From SG8-30 sp964406445 (GTDB taxonomy: Bacteria; Pseudomonadota; Gammaproteobacteria; Steroidobacterales; Steroidobacteraceae): a stretch of 64,000 nt of DNA. Both the position numbers and the translations under genes were made by a program. The notes beneath the pieces are model-generated. The model was not told the origin of the DNA. It worked only from the letters and a program-made list of their open reading frames with translations, and searched no databases. Every line of letters begins with the position of its first letter. Positions within the stretch are counted from its first letter, which is position 1. Below, piece by piece: positions 34,694-46,041 of the stretch. The stretch spans positions 115,647 to 179,646 of the forward strand of contig CAYORU010000003.1 in assembly GCA_964406445.1 (NCBI GenBank), written 5' to 3'.

Positions 34694-35359
34694 TCAGTCC
34701 TCCTCCAGCAGTTGCCTGAGCGTCAGCAGCATGCCTGCAGTCGCGCCCCAGATGTTCCTGTCGGACCACGGCAGATCATAGGCGACCAGCTCCAGCTCGC
34801 CGAACTTGCGAACCCGCGGCACGTGGGTACGCGGATCGAACAGGTGCCGCAGCGGCGCCTCGAAGGCGCTCGCGACCTCGGTCACGTCGAGCGTCAGGCT
34901 GAAGCCCGGCCGGACCAGCGCCACGATCGGTGTGACCTGGTAGCCGCTGATGATGATGTGGTCCGGCAGCCGGCCGACGATTTCGATGAACTCGCGCGTG
35001 AGGCCGATCTCCTCCTCCGTCTCGCGCAGTGCGGCGGACTCAGGATCAGCGTCGCCGGGCTCGAGCCGCCCGCCCGGGAAGGAAATCTGGCCGGGGTGGT
35101 TCTTGAGCGCCGCCGCGCGCTCGGTCAGGAGCACCGTCAACTCGTCGCCGCGGTCGACGAGCGGTACCAGCACTGCGGCGGGCGTCGGCCTCGGCGGAAA
35201 CAGCGGGCGGATGCGTGCGGTCACCTCCGGCGGGAACGGCCCGATCCGGAGTTCGCCCCCGTAGTCCCGCCGGCCCGAGAGCCGCTCGCGCACGCGCGCA
35301 CGCAGCTGCGCCACCGACAGCTCGTGCAGCGGCGAAGCGGCGACCGCCGGCTCGGTCAC
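34694..35359 (-). CDS. CoA pyrophosphatase (NudL-like nudix hydrolase)
   Basis: This 221-residue protein combines the UPF0035 CoA signature LLTERAAALKNHPGQISFPGG with the nudix box GGRLEPGDADPESAALRETEEEIGL. Such enzymes cleave CoA to 4-phosphopantetheine and 3',5'-ADP. The GTG start overlaps the fumC TGA (GTGA), so the genes are translationally coupled. Confidence 0.9.
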   Translation of the reverse strand: MTEPAVAASPLHELSVAQLRARVRERLSGRRDYGGELRIGPFPPEVTARIRPLFPPRPTPAAVLVPLVDRGDELTVLLTERAAALKNHPGQISFPGGRLEPGDADPESAALRETEEEIGLTREFIEIVGRLPDHIIISGYQVTPIVALVRPGFSLTLDVTEVASAFEAPLRHLFDPRTHVPRVRKFGELELVAYDLPWSDRNIWGATAGMLLTLRQLLEED

Positions 35360-36750
35360 TTCGCCCGCCCGGGGCCGCCGCCGGCGAGCTGCGCCGGATC
35401 CAGCAGCCTGGCCAGCTCCTCGCGGGGCAGGTCCGTCATCTCGACGGCGACGTCCAGGATCGGGCGATTCTCGCGCCGCGCAAGCTTGGCGATCTCGGCC
35501 GCGCGGTCATAGCCGATGCGCGGATTGAGCGCGGTGACCAGCATGGGATTGCGCGACAGCGCCGCCTCGAGCCGGGCCGGGTCGACCTCGAGCCCGGCCA
35601 GCGCCCGCTCGGCGAGCGCGGTTGCCGCCGCTGCGAGCAGCGCCTCGCTCTCGAGCAGCCGGTCGGCGACGAGCGGCAGCATGGTGTTGAGCTGGAAGCG
35701 TCCGGACTGGCCCGCGAGCGCGATCGATGCGTCGTTGCCGACGATCGCCGCGACCACCATCTCGACCGCCTCGGGAATCACCGGGTTGACCTTGCCGGGC
35801 ATGATGCTCGAGCCCGGCTGCAGTTCGGGCAGGCGGACCTCGCCAAGCCCCGCGAGCGGGCCGGAATTCATCCAGCGCAGGTCGCCGGCGATCTTCGCGA
35901 GCACCAGCGCCGCCCCGCGCAGCTGTGCCGAGAGTTCCACCGCCGTGTCCTGGGCCGCGATCGCGGCGAAACGGTCCTCGGCAGCGGCGAAGGCGAGCCC
36001 GGTCCTGGCCGCGAGTTCCTCGGCGACCGCCTCGCCGAAGCCCGGCGGCGCGTTGAGGCCGGTGCCGACCGCCGTGCCGCCCTGCGCGAGGCGCAACAGC
36101 CGAGGCAGGACCGATTCCAGGCGCGCGACCGCCGCATCCACCTGGCTGCGCCAGGCGCCGAATTCCTGCGCGAGCGTCACCGGCACCGCGTCCATCAGGT
36201 GCGTGCGGCCGGTCTTGACGTGCCGGCCGTGGCGCTCGATGCAGTCGCCGAGCGTTGCCGACAGCTGGCGCAGCGCGGGCAACACGCCCACGGCCAGGAC
36301 CTCGGCTGCCGCGACGTGGATCGCCGTCGGGATGGTGTCGTTGCTGCTCTGCGAGCGGTTGACGTCGTCGTTGGGGTGCACGGCCCGGCCGAGGCGGCGC
36401 GCCGCGAGCGCGGCGATCACCTCGTTGGCGTTCATGTTGCTGCTGGTGCCGGAACCGGTCTGGAACACGTCGACCGGGAACTCGGTGTCGTGGCGGCCTT
36501 CGGCGACCTCCTCCGCGGCCGTGGCGATGGCCTCGGCGAGCGCCGGCTCCAGTCCGCCGATCCGCGCGTTGACCCGCGCCGCCGCCCACTTGATCCGCCC
36601 GAGTGCATGGATGAACTCGGGGCGCATCGGCCGGCCCGAGATCCGGAAGTTCTCGACCGCGCGCTGGGTCTGCGCGCCCCACAGCGCCTCGGCCGGGAGC
36701 CTGAGCTCGCCGAGGGCGTCGCGTTCCGTCCGGTGGCGTCGGTCTTCCAT
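35356..36750 (-). CDS. fumC: fumarate hydratase, class II
   Basis: This 464-residue TCA-cycle enzyme belongs to the aspartase/fumarase superfamily. Key segments are LWGAQTQRAVENF, QTGSGTSSNMNANEVI, NRSQSSNDTIPTAIHV, KTGRTHLMDA and the signature GSSIMPGKVNP with the catalytic serine. Length fits FumC (467 in E. coli). ATG 36750 begins MEDRRHRTERDALGEL. It is divergent from purB, another member of the same superfamily, with 94 bp between the start codons. Confidence 0.95.
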   Translation of the reverse strand: MEDRRHRTERDALGELRLPAEALWGAQTQRAVENFRISGRPMRPEFIHALGRIKWAAARVNARIGGLEPALAEAIATAAEEVAEGRHDTEFPVDVFQTGSGTSSNMNANEVIAALAARRLGRAVHPNDDVNRSQSSNDTIPTAIHVAAAEVLAVGVLPALRQLSATLGDCIERHGRHVKTGRTHLMDAVPVTLAQEFGAWRSQVDAAVARLESVLPRLLRLAQGGTAVGTGLNAPPGFGEAVAEELAARTGLAFAAAEDRFAAIAAQDTAVELSAQLRGAALVLAKIAGDLRWMNSGPLAGLGEVRLPELQPGSSIMPGKVNPVIPEAVEMVVAAIVGNDASIALAGQSGRFQLNTMLPLVADRLLESEALLAAAATALAERALAGLEVDPARLEAALSRNPMLVTALNPRIGYDRAAEIAKLARRENRPILDVAVEMTDLPREELARLLDPAQLAGGGPGRAK

Positions 36751-36809
36751 GCGGGGTCGACAAGCCGGCCGGCGGCATCCGCTGCCATCGGCCCGGTCTC
36801 CGGTTCGGG

Positions 36810-36815
36810 TAACAT
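36810..36815 (+). promoter_or_regulatory. -10 element (TAACAT) for purB
   Basis: TAACAT preceded by GG lies in the fumC-purB divergent gap and predicts initiation about 23 nt before ATG 36845. There is no strong -35. Confidence 0.4.
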
Positions 36816-36844
36816 TCGCAGTTTACCACCGCCGGCCCGACCCG

Positions 36845-38212
36845 ATGTCCGACGCCCGCCTGCACGCGCTCTCTCCGCTCGACGGCCGCTACGCCGCCCA
36901 GCTCGCCGACGTGGCCGGCCTGTTCAGCGAGGCCGCGCTGATCCGCTACCGGGTTCGCGTCGAGGCGCGCTGGTTACAGCATCTTGCCGGGCCGGCGGCG
37001 CTGCCCGAGCTCGCCCGCCTGCCGAGTGCGGTGAAGGCGGAGCTCGAGTCGCTCGCCGCGGGGGTCGACGACGCCGGCAGCCAGCGCGTCAAGGCGATCG
37101 AGGCGACCACCAACCACGACGTCAAGGCGGTCGAATACTACGTCCGCGAGCGCCTCGCCGCGGCTGGCGCCCGGCCCGCCGAGCTCGAGTTCGTGCACTT
37201 CGCCTGCACGTCCGAGGACGTCAACAACCTCTGCTACGCGCTGATGCTCAGGGACGCCCGCGAGCAACTGCTGCTGCCGCTCGTAGACCGACTGGTGGCG
37301 AAACTGCGGCAGCTCGCACACGAGACGGCGGAGCTGCCGATGCTCTCGCGCACGCACGGCCAGCCGGCGAGCCCCACCACCCTCGGCAAGGAGCTCGCCA
37401 ACGTCGTCGCCCGCCTGCGCCGAGCACGCGCGTGCTTCGCCGCGGTCGAGGTGCTGGGCAAGTTGAACGGCGCAGTCGGCAACTACAACGCGCATGCCTG
37501 CGCCTATCCGGACCTCGACTGGCCGGTGATCGGCCGCGGCTTCGTCGAGTCGCTCGGCCTCGCGCACAATCCCTACACCACGCAGATCGAGCCACACGAC
37601 TGGATCGCGGAGTATTCCGACGCCCTCGCCAGGCTGCTGACCGTGCTCATCGACCTGTGCCGCGACACCTGGGGCTACATCTCGCTCGGCCACTTCCGCC
37701 AGCGGGCGGTGGCCGGCGAGGTGGGCTCTTCGACCATGCCGCACAAGGTCAACCCGATCGACTTCGAGAACGCGGAGGGCAACGCCGGCGTCGCGCACGC
37801 GCTGCTCGCCCACTTCTCGGCGAAACTGCCAATCTCGCGCTGGCAGCGCGACCTCACCGACTCCACCGTTCTGCGCAACCTCGGCGTCGCCGCCGGCCAC
37901 GCCGTGCTCGCGCTGCGCTCGACGCTGCGCGGGCTCGGCAAGCTCGAGCCCGACCCGGCGAGCCTCGCGCGCGACCTCGACGCGCACTGGGAGGTGCTGG
38001 CCGAGGCGATCCAGACGGTGATGCGCCGCCACGGCACGCCCGACGCCTACGAGCGGCTCAAGGAATTCACCCGCGGCCGCGACGTGGGCAGCGACGAGCT
38101 CAGGCAGTTCGTCGCCGCGCTCGGGCTTCCGGCCGAGGCCACCGAGCGGCTCGCGTCGCTCACGCCCGACCGCTACCTCGGCCTCGCCGCCAGGCTGGCG
38201 CGCGAGATCTGA
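36845..38212 (+). CDS. purB: adenylosuccinate lyase
   Basis: This 455-residue enzyme releases fumarate in two purine-synthesis steps. It opens LHALSPLDGRYAAQ. TSEDVNNLCYALML and LSRTHGQPASPTTLGKELAN hold the catalytic His, and SSTMPHKVNPIDFENAEGN (about residue 296) is the flexible signature loop with the catalytic serine. The length matches the E. coli type (456). ATG 36845 is chosen; the frame is open far upstream but only across fumC in antisense. Confidence 0.96.
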   Translation: MSDARLHALSPLDGRYAAQLADVAGLFSEAALIRYRVRVEARWLQHLAGPAALPELARLPSAVKAELESLAAGVDDAGSQRVKAIEATTNHDVKAVEYYVRERLAAAGARPAELEFVHFACTSEDVNNLCYALMLRDAREQLLLPLVDRLVAKLRQLAHETAELPMLSRTHGQPASPTTLGKELANVVARLRRARACFAAVEVLGKLNGAVGNYNAHACAYPDLDWPVIGRGFVESLGLAHNPYTTQIEPHDWIAEYSDALARLLTVLIDLCRDTWGYISLGHFRQRAVAGEVGSSTMPHKVNPIDFENAEGNAGVAHALLAHFSAKLPISRWQRDLTDSTVLRNLGVAAGHAVLALRSTLRGLGKLEPDPASLARDLDAHWEVLAEAIQTVMRRHGTPDAYERLKEFTRGRDVGSDELRQFVAALGLPAEATERLASLTPDRYLGLAARLAREI

Positions 38213-38220
38213 GCACCGCG

Positions 38221-38646
38221 ATGGATACGGTCGAGGTGGTACTGACGACCTGGAGCACCGACCGCACCGCGCTGCGGCAGGTGCGCCGCGAGGTCTTCAT
38301 CGTCGAGCAATCCGTGCCCGAGGAGCTGGAGTGGGACGACGACGACCCGGTCAGCGTCCACGCCCTGGCCACCCTGAACCGTGAACCAGTCGGCACGGGG
38401 CGCCTGACGCCGGCCGGTAAGATCGGTCGCGTAGCGGTGTGCCAGCGTTGCCGGGGCTCGGGCCTCGGCCTGAGGATCATGAAGCTGCTGCTGGATGCAG
38501 CCCGCCGCCGCGGCCTGGCCGCCGTCGCCCTGAACGCGCAGGTGGCGGCCATGCCGTTCTACGAGAAGCTTGGCTTCAGGGCCGAGGGCCAGGTGTTCGA
38601 CGAGGCCGGCATCCCGCACCGGACGATGAGGATGCCGCTGGGGTGA
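38221..38646 (+). CDS. GNAT-family N-acetyltransferase
   Basis: This 141-residue protein opens with TDRTALRQVRREVFIVEQSVPEELEWDDDD, like ElaA/YjcF-type acetyltransferases. The acetyl-CoA loop is QRCRGSGLGLRIMKLLLDAA and the C-terminal NAQVAAMPFYEKLGFRAEG is the GNAT end motif. The acceptor is unknown. It starts 8 nt after purB and is followed after 4 nt by a gene of unknown function, so the three are co-transcribed. Confidence 0.88.
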   Translation: MDTVEVVLTTWSTDRTALRQVRREVFIVEQSVPEELEWDDDDPVSVHALATLNREPVGTGRLTPAGKIGRVAVCQRCRGSGLGLRIMKLLLDAARRRGLAAVALNAQVAAMPFYEKLGFRAEGQVFDEAGIPHRTMRMPLG

Positions 38647-38650
38647 AATC

Positions 38651-39157
38651 GTGCTCCCTGACCGGCGTGACGACCAAGGCGATGCCCGCGAGATCCTGAC
38701 CTCGCTCGAGGAGGTCCAGGCCGCGACCCTGCGCATCGCCTCCGCCACCAAGCGCATCATGACCATGTACACGCCGGACCTCGAACCGGTGCTGTACGAC
38801 CAGCCGAAGTTCCTCGACACGGTCAAGCGCCTCGTGCTGGCGAGCGGCTACGCCAAGGTGCGCGTGCTGCTGTCCGACCCCGCGCGCGCCCTCTACGAGA
38901 GCTCCCGCTTCATCACGCTCGCACGGCGCATCACGAGCTACATCGAGGTCCGCCACCTCGACCCGCGCTACCGCGAGCAGCAATCCGCCTTCCTGATCGG
39001 CGACGACCGCGCCGTGCTGTACCGGCTAGACGCGAAGCGCTGGGACGGCATCTACCACCCGGGTGACCCCGGCATCGCCCGCCCCTACCTCGACTACTTC
39101 AACGAGGCCTGGGACGCGAGCGACCCGGACGCCGAGACCCGCCAGCGCCGCCTCTGA
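38651..39157 (+). CDS. conserved protein of unknown function, GNAT partner
   Basis: This 168-residue soluble protein has no signal or membrane segment. Visible blocks are ATLRIASATKRIMTMYTPDLEPVLYD, VKRLVLASGYAKVRVLLSDPARALYESSRFITLARRITSYIEVRHL and FLIGDDRAVLYRLDAKRWDGIYHPGDPGIARPYLDYFNEAWD. The last two resemble half of a phospholipase D-like fold (regulatory region plus a strand-loop before a DD pair) but lack an HKD motif. Similar proteins pair with GNAT genes in other gammaproteobacteria, from memory. GTG 38651 is used. I do not assign a function. Confidence 0.7.
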   Translation: MLPDRRDDQGDAREILTSLEEVQAATLRIASATKRIMTMYTPDLEPVLYDQPKFLDTVKRLVLASGYAKVRVLLSDPARALYESSRFITLARRITSYIEVRHLDPRYREQQSAFLIGDDRAVLYRLDAKRWDGIYHPGDPGIARPYLDYFNEAWDASDPDAETRQRRL

Positions 39158-39186
39158 GCCCCGCCGGCCTCCGGCCGGCCGCCCCG

Positions 39187-39192
39187 TATAAT
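39187..39192 (+). promoter_or_regulatory. consensus -10 (TATAAT) for a leaderless nudJ transcript
   Basis: A perfect TATAAT is separated by 6 nt (GCCGGG) from ATG 39199, so the predicted initiating base is the start codon itself. No Shine-Dalgarno can exist on that RNA. No -35 consensus is seen in the GC-rich spacer. Confidence 0.65.
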
Positions 39193-39198
39193 GCCGGG

Positions 39199-39669
39199 AT
39201 GAGCTTCCGGCCCTCCGTCACCGTCGCCGCCGTGATCGAGCGCGGCGGCCGCTTCCTGATGGTCGAGGAGCAGGTAGGCGGGCGGCGGGTCCTCAACCAG
39301 CCCGCCGGGCACCTCGAGGCGGGCGAGTCCCTCGTCGATGCCGCGGTGCGCGAGGCCCGCGAGGAGACCGGCCGGCCGTTCGTGCCGGCGGCCGTCGTCG
39401 GCCTGTACCTCTGGCACGGCGCAGTGGACCGCCCGGCCTACCTGCGCATCGCGTTCTGCGGCGAGGCCGGCGAGCGCACGCCCGGCGCCACGCTCGACCC
39501 GGAGATCGTCGGCTGCCACTGGCTGAGCCGCGAGGATCTGCTTGCGCGAAGGGCCGACCTGAGAAGCCCCCTGGTGCTGCGCTGCGTGGACGATTACCTC
39601 GCCGGCCATCGGCATCCCCTGTCGCTGCTGGCCAGCTTCGCCGCCGCCGCGCCGCTCGCGCCGGGCTGA
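39199..39669 (+). CDS. nudJ: nudix phosphatase NudJ
   Basis: This 156-residue protein opens RPSVTVAAVIERGGRFLMVEEQ. The nudix box is GHLEAGESLVDAAVREAREETG, followed by YLWHGAVDRPAYLRIAFCGE and DPEIVGCHWLSREDL as in E. coli NudJ (YmfB), which hydrolyses thiamine pyrophosphate precursors and nucleoside di/triphosphates. mnmA follows 3 nt later, as in E. coli. Its own TATAAT sits 6 nt upstream of the ATG. Confidence 0.9.
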   Translation: MSFRPSVTVAAVIERGGRFLMVEEQVGGRRVLNQPAGHLEAGESLVDAAVREAREETGRPFVPAAVVGLYLWHGAVDRPAYLRIAFCGEAGERTPGATLDPEIVGCHWLSREDLLARRADLRSPLVLRCVDDYLAGHRHPLSLLASFAAAAPLAPG

Positions 39670-39672
39670 AGC

Positions 39673-40791
39673 GTGGCCGGGCGCGTCATCGTCGCGATGT
39701 CCGGCGGCGTCGACTCCTCGGTCGCCGCGCTCACGTTGCTGCGCGCCGGCCGTGAGGTGCAGGGCCTGTTCATGTCGAACTGGGAGGAGGACGAGGACGG
39801 CTACTGCACCTCGGCCGAGGACTTCCAGGACGCGCGCCGCGTCACGGAGGAACTCGGCATCCCGCTGCACCGCGTCAGCTTCGCGCGCGAGTACCGCGAC
39901 CAGGTCTTCCGCCATTTCCTAGACGAATACGCCGCAGGCCGCACGCCGAACCCGGACGTGCTCTGCAACCGCGAGATCAAGTTCGGCGTCTGCCTCGCCT
40001 ATGCAAGGCGGCTCGGCGCGGCGCGCTTCGCGACCGGCCACTACGCGCGCATCGGCCGCGGCCCGGACGGCCCGACGCTGCTGCGCGCCGCCGACCGCGG
40101 CAAGGACCAGTCCTACTTCCTCCACGCCGTCGACCGCGCGGCGCTTTCGATCAGCGAGTTCCCGGTCGGCGAGCTGCCGAAGGACGAGGTCCGCGAGCGG
40201 GCCCGCCAGGCGGGCCTGCCGGTCTTCGCCAAGCGCGACTCGACCGGGATCTGCTTCATCGGCGAGCGGCCGTTCCGCCGTTTCCTGGAAGGCTACCTGC
40301 CCGCCCAGCCCGGCCCCATCGAGACGGATGAGGGCGAGGTCGTCGGCGAGCACGGCGGGCTCATGTACTACACGCTCGGCCAGCGTGCCGGGCTCGGCAT
40401 CGGGGGGCGGCGAGGCGCGCTCGATGCGCCGTGGTACGTCGCGGCCAAGGATCTCGCGCGCAACGCGCTCGTCGTCGTGCAGGATGCGGCGCATCCACTC
40501 TTGATGAGCGTGGGCCTCGAGGCCGAGCAGGTCCACTGGATCGCAGGCGACCCACCCGACGCGCGTGTCGCCTGCGCGGTGCAGGTCCGCTACCGCCAGC
40601 CGCCGCAGGCCTGCGTCGTGACGATCGAAGGCACGGATCGCGCGCGGGTCGCCTTCGAGAAGCCGCAGCGCGCCGTGACGCCCGGCCAGTACGCGGTCTT
40701 CTACGACGGCGACCGCTGCCTCGGCGGCGGCGTGATCGCCGCGGCCAGGATCGGCCTCGCCGGCCGCCCGCCTCGCGCCGCCACGGCCTGA
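39673..40791 (+). CDS. mnmA: tRNA-specific 2-thiouridylase
   Basis: This 372-residue enzyme thiolates U34 of Lys/Glu/Gln tRNAs. The PP-loop is SGGVDSS (10-16). Catalytic C98 lies in NPDVLCNREIKFG and persulfide-forming C194 in DSTGICFIGERPFR, and both are present. TGHYARI, GKDQSYFLH and the C-terminal beta-barrel ending PGQYAVFYDGDRCLGGGVI are family features. Start GTG 39673 lies 3 nt after nudJ. Confidence 0.96.
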   Translation: MAGRVIVAMSGGVDSSVAALTLLRAGREVQGLFMSNWEEDEDGYCTSAEDFQDARRVTEELGIPLHRVSFAREYRDQVFRHFLDEYAAGRTPNPDVLCNREIKFGVCLAYARRLGAARFATGHYARIGRGPDGPTLLRAADRGKDQSYFLHAVDRAALSISEFPVGELPKDEVRERARQAGLPVFAKRDSTGICFIGERPFRRFLEGYLPAQPGPIETDEGEVVGEHGGLMYYTLGQRAGLGIGGRRGALDAPWYVAAKDLARNALVVVQDAAHPLLMSVGLEAEQVHWIAGDPPDARVACAVQVRYRQPPQACVVTIEGTDRARVAFEKPQRAVTPGQYAVFYDGDRCLGGGVIAAARIGLAGRPPRAATA

Positions 40792-40796
40792 CGCGC

Positions 40797-40802
40797 TATG
40801 AT
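40797..40802 (+). promoter_or_regulatory. -10 element (TATGAT) for acnA
   Basis: TATGAT immediately follows the mnmA stop and predicts a leader of about 63 nt before acnA ATG 40872. No -35 match was found. Confidence 0.4.
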
Positions 40803-40871
40803 TCGCAGGTTTTCCCGCTCCCATTCCCCGGCCGTCGCCCCAGACCGCGGCGGTCCACCGCGGAGGATTCG

Positions 40872-43556
<2,685 letters not shown>

Positions 43557-43565
43557 GCCCCGGCG

Positions 43566-44330
43566 GTGAACGCGCCCGCATCGCCCTGGCCGGCCGGCCT
43601 CGTGGACCGGCTGGCCGCGGCGACGCGGGTGGTCGCGCTGACCGGCGCAGGCGTCTCCGCCGAGAGCGGCGTGCCGACCTTTCGCGACGCGCAGACCGGC
43701 CTGTGGGCCCGCTTCCGGCCCGAGCAGCTGGCGACCGCCGAGGCCTTCGCCGCCGATCCGAAGACCGTCTGGGGCTGGTACGAGTGGCGGCGCGACCTCG
43801 TCGCCGCCGCGAAGCCCAACCCGGGGCATCTCGCGCTCGCCGAACTCGAATCGCTCGTGCCTGAGTTCACGCTCATCACCCAGAACGTGGACGGCCTGCA
43901 CGCCCGCGCCGGCAGCCGCCGGCTGGTCGAGTTCCACGGCAACCTGTTCGAGAACCGATGTTTCGCGGGCTGCGGCGCGGTCGCGACCGTGCCACGGCCC
44001 TGCCCCGAGCCGCCGCGCTGCCGCTGCGGCGCCTGGCTTCGGCCCGGCGTGGTGTGGTTCGGCGAAATGATCCCGCCCAAGGCACTTGCCGATTCCGAGG
44101 CCGCGACGGCCACCTGCGAGGTGTTCCTCACGATCGGAACCTCGTCGCAGGTCTACCCCGCCGCCGGCCTCGCGCACCGGGCGCGCCAGGCCGGCGCACT
44201 CGTCGTCGAGATCAACCCCGCGCCGACCGGCCTCGACGGCGCGGCCGACGCGGTGCTGACCGGCGGCTCGGGCGTCGTCCTGCCTCGATTGCTCGAGGCC
44301 GTCCGTGCCGCGCGCGGGCTGCCGGCATGA
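43566..44330 (+). CDS. cobB: NAD-dependent protein deacylase (class III sirtuin, CobB-like)
   Basis: This 254-residue sirtuin has GAGVSAESGVPTFRD (27-41), TQNVDGLH and catalytic H124 (VEFHGNLFE). Zinc cysteines are C132, C136, C152 and C154, and WFGEMIP and GTSSQVYPAA follow. Residues Y72 and R75 (WYEWRR) match the Tyr-x-x-Arg pair that gives CobB/SIRT5 desuccinylase activity. The GTG start lies 9 nt after acnA and the stop overlaps the HAD gene (ATGA). The spacing suggests co-expression with aconitase. Confidence 0.92.
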   Translation: MNAPASPWPAGLVDRLAAATRVVALTGAGVSAESGVPTFRDAQTGLWARFRPEQLATAEAFAADPKTVWGWYEWRRDLVAAAKPNPGHLALAELESLVPEFTLITQNVDGLHARAGSRRLVEFHGNLFENRCFAGCGAVATVPRPCPEPPRCRCGAWLRPGVVWFGEMIPPKALADSEAATATCEVFLTIGTSSQVYPAAGLAHRARQAGALVVEINPAPTGLDGAADAVLTGGSGVVLPRLLEAVRAARGLPA

Positions 44331-44989
44331 ATTCCCCGGCCCGGGTCGCGGTCTTCGACCTCGACGGCACCATCACCGCGCACGACACCTTCGTGCCGTA
44401 CGTCGCCGGCTGGCTGCGCCGCCATCCGGCGCGGGCCCTGCACCTGCTGCGGGTGCCGCTCGCGCTTCTGCGCTTCGCGCTCGCCGGGCGCGACCGCGGC
44501 CGGCTCAAGAGCGACCTGCTCCGGATCGTCGTCGGCCTCGCGCGGCGCGGCGAGCTCATGGCCTGGTCCGAGGAATTCGTCGCCGGCCTCGCGCCGCCCT
44601 TCCTGCACGAGCAGGCGCTGGCCGCCATCGAGCGGCACCGCGCGGCGGGCGACCGCCTGGTGCTGCTCTCCGCGAGCGTGGACCTCTACGTGCCGCTCAT
44701 CGGCACGAGGCTCGGTTTCGACGAAACCATCTGCACCGGCGTGCGCTGGAACGGCGACCTCCTCGACGCGCGCCTGACCACCGAGAACCGGCGCGACGAG
44801 GAGAAACGCAGGGTGATCGAGGACCTCCGACGGCGATTCGCGGGCGCGCGCTTCGCCGCCTACGGCAACGCGGCCTCGGACTTCGCGCACCTTGCCGTGG
44901 TCGAGGAACCCCTGCTGGTCAACGCCAGCTCGGCCACCCGGCGGCGCGGGCAGCGGCTCGGCCTGCCCTGCGCGGATTGGACGCGCTGA
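44327..44989 (+). CDS. HAD-superfamily (IB subfamily) phosphatase
   Basis: This 220-residue protein has motif I VAVFDLDGTITAHDTF (nucleophile D10, acid D12), motif II LVLLSASVDLYV, and motif III/IV lysine and acidic regions in EEKRRVIEDL and YGNAASDFAHL. Architecture and cap helices match SerB/CicA-like HAD-IB enzymes, including those acting on phospholipid or phosphoserine headgroups. The substrate is not deducible. ATG 44327 overlaps the cobB stop. Confidence 0.87.
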   Translation: MNSPARVAVFDLDGTITAHDTFVPYVAGWLRRHPARALHLLRVPLALLRFALAGRDRGRLKSDLLRIVVGLARRGELMAWSEEFVAGLAPPFLHEQALAAIERHRAAGDRLVLLSASVDLYVPLIGTRLGFDETICTGVRWNGDLLDARLTTENRRDEEKRRVIEDLRRRFAGARFAAYGNAASDFAHLAVVEEPLLVNASSATRRRGQRLGLPCADWTR

Positions 44990-45067
44990 ATCCCGCGACT
45001 TGCCCGCCGCGAAACATTTGAGGGGTTTGCCCGGTCAATTGGGTATGCGCCACCACGGGATCCTGCA

Positions 45068-46039
45068 ATGAGCCGTCGGTTCCTGCCGCCCGCCGTCCTG
45101 CCCTCGGACATCACCCCCGAGGCGGTCTACCGCGCGCGTCGCGAGTTCATGACCGCTGCGCTCGCGCTCGGCGCCGGCTCGCTCCTGTCCGGACAGGCGG
45201 CCGCCCAGTCCGTCATCGGCGTGACCGTGGTCGACGACGATCTCCGGTACAAGTCCAACCCACGCTATTCCACCGACGAGCCGCGGAACTCCTTCGAGGA
45301 GGTCACCGGCTACAACAACTTCTACGAGTTCGGGACCGAGAAGTCGGATCCTGCAAAGAACGCCCGCAGCTTCCGCACCCGCCCCTGGCACGTGACCGTG
45401 GACGGCGAGTCCGAGGTCCAGGGCAGCTACCTGCTCGACGACCTGATCCGCCCGCACGCCCTGGAGGAGCGCATTTACCGGCTGCGCTGCGTGGAGGCCT
45501 GGTCGATGGTGATCCCCTGGATCGGCTTCCCGCTGGGGGATCTCATCAAGCGCTTCAAGCCGACCTCGCGGGCCAAGTACGTCGAGTTCACCACGCTGCT
45601 CGACCCGAAGCAGATGCCGGGGCAGCGCTATCCGGTGCTCGACTGGCCCTACGTCGAGGGGCTTCGGATGGACGAGGCCATGCACCCGCTCGCCATCCTC
45701 GCGGTCGGGCTCTACGGCCAGGTGCTGCCGAACCAGAACGGCGCGCCGCTTCGGCTCGTCGTGCCCTGGAAGTACGGCTTCAAGAGCATCAAGAGCATCG
45801 TGCGCATCCGCTTCACCGAGCGGCAGCCGCGCACCAGCTGGGCGCTCTCAGCGCCGCGCGAGTACGGCTTCTACGCCAACGTGAACCCCGCGGTCGACCA
45901 CCCGCGCTGGAGCCAGAAGCGCGAGCGACGCATCGGCGCGAGCTCGTTCTGGGACCGCCGCCCCACCCTGCCCTTCAACGGCTACGGCGAACAGGTCGCG
46001 GGGCTCTACCGCGGCTTGGACCTGACGAAGTTCTTCTGA
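45068..46039 (+). CDS. msrP: periplasmic methionine sulfoxide reductase, molybdopterin subunit
   Basis: This 323-residue precursor has Tat signal ARREFMTAALALGAGSLLSG. The sulfite-oxidase-like fold places molybdenum ligand C141 in YRLRCVEAWSMVIPWIGFPL, and PWKYGFKSIKSIVRI and the tail PTLPFNGYGEQVAGLYRGLDL are MsrP signatures. It repairs Met-O in envelope proteins with electrons from the haem protein MsrQ encoded next (2-nt gap). ATG 45068 follows an upstream region with no clear Shine-Dalgarno. Confidence 0.96.
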   Translation: MSRRFLPPAVLPSDITPEAVYRARREFMTAALALGAGSLLSGQAAAQSVIGVTVVDDDLRYKSNPRYSTDEPRNSFEEVTGYNNFYEFGTEKSDPAKNARSFRTRPWHVTVDGESEVQGSYLLDDLIRPHALEERIYRLRCVEAWSMVIPWIGFPLGDLIKRFKPTSRAKYVEFTTLLDPKQMPGQRYPVLDWPYVEGLRMDEAMHPLAILAVGLYGQVLPNQNGAPLRLVVPWKYGFKSIKSIVRIRFTERQPRTSWALSAPREYGFYANVNPAVDHPRWSQKRERRIGASSFWDRRPTLPFNGYGEQVAGLYRGLDLTKFF

Positions 46040-46041
46040 GC

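Noticed and set aside
35215..38646. Very long plus-strand frame across the nudix, fumC, purB and GNAT genes
   Set aside because: The parts over the nudix and fumC genes are antisense and over purB out of frame; only its last section coincides with the real GNAT frame from 38221.
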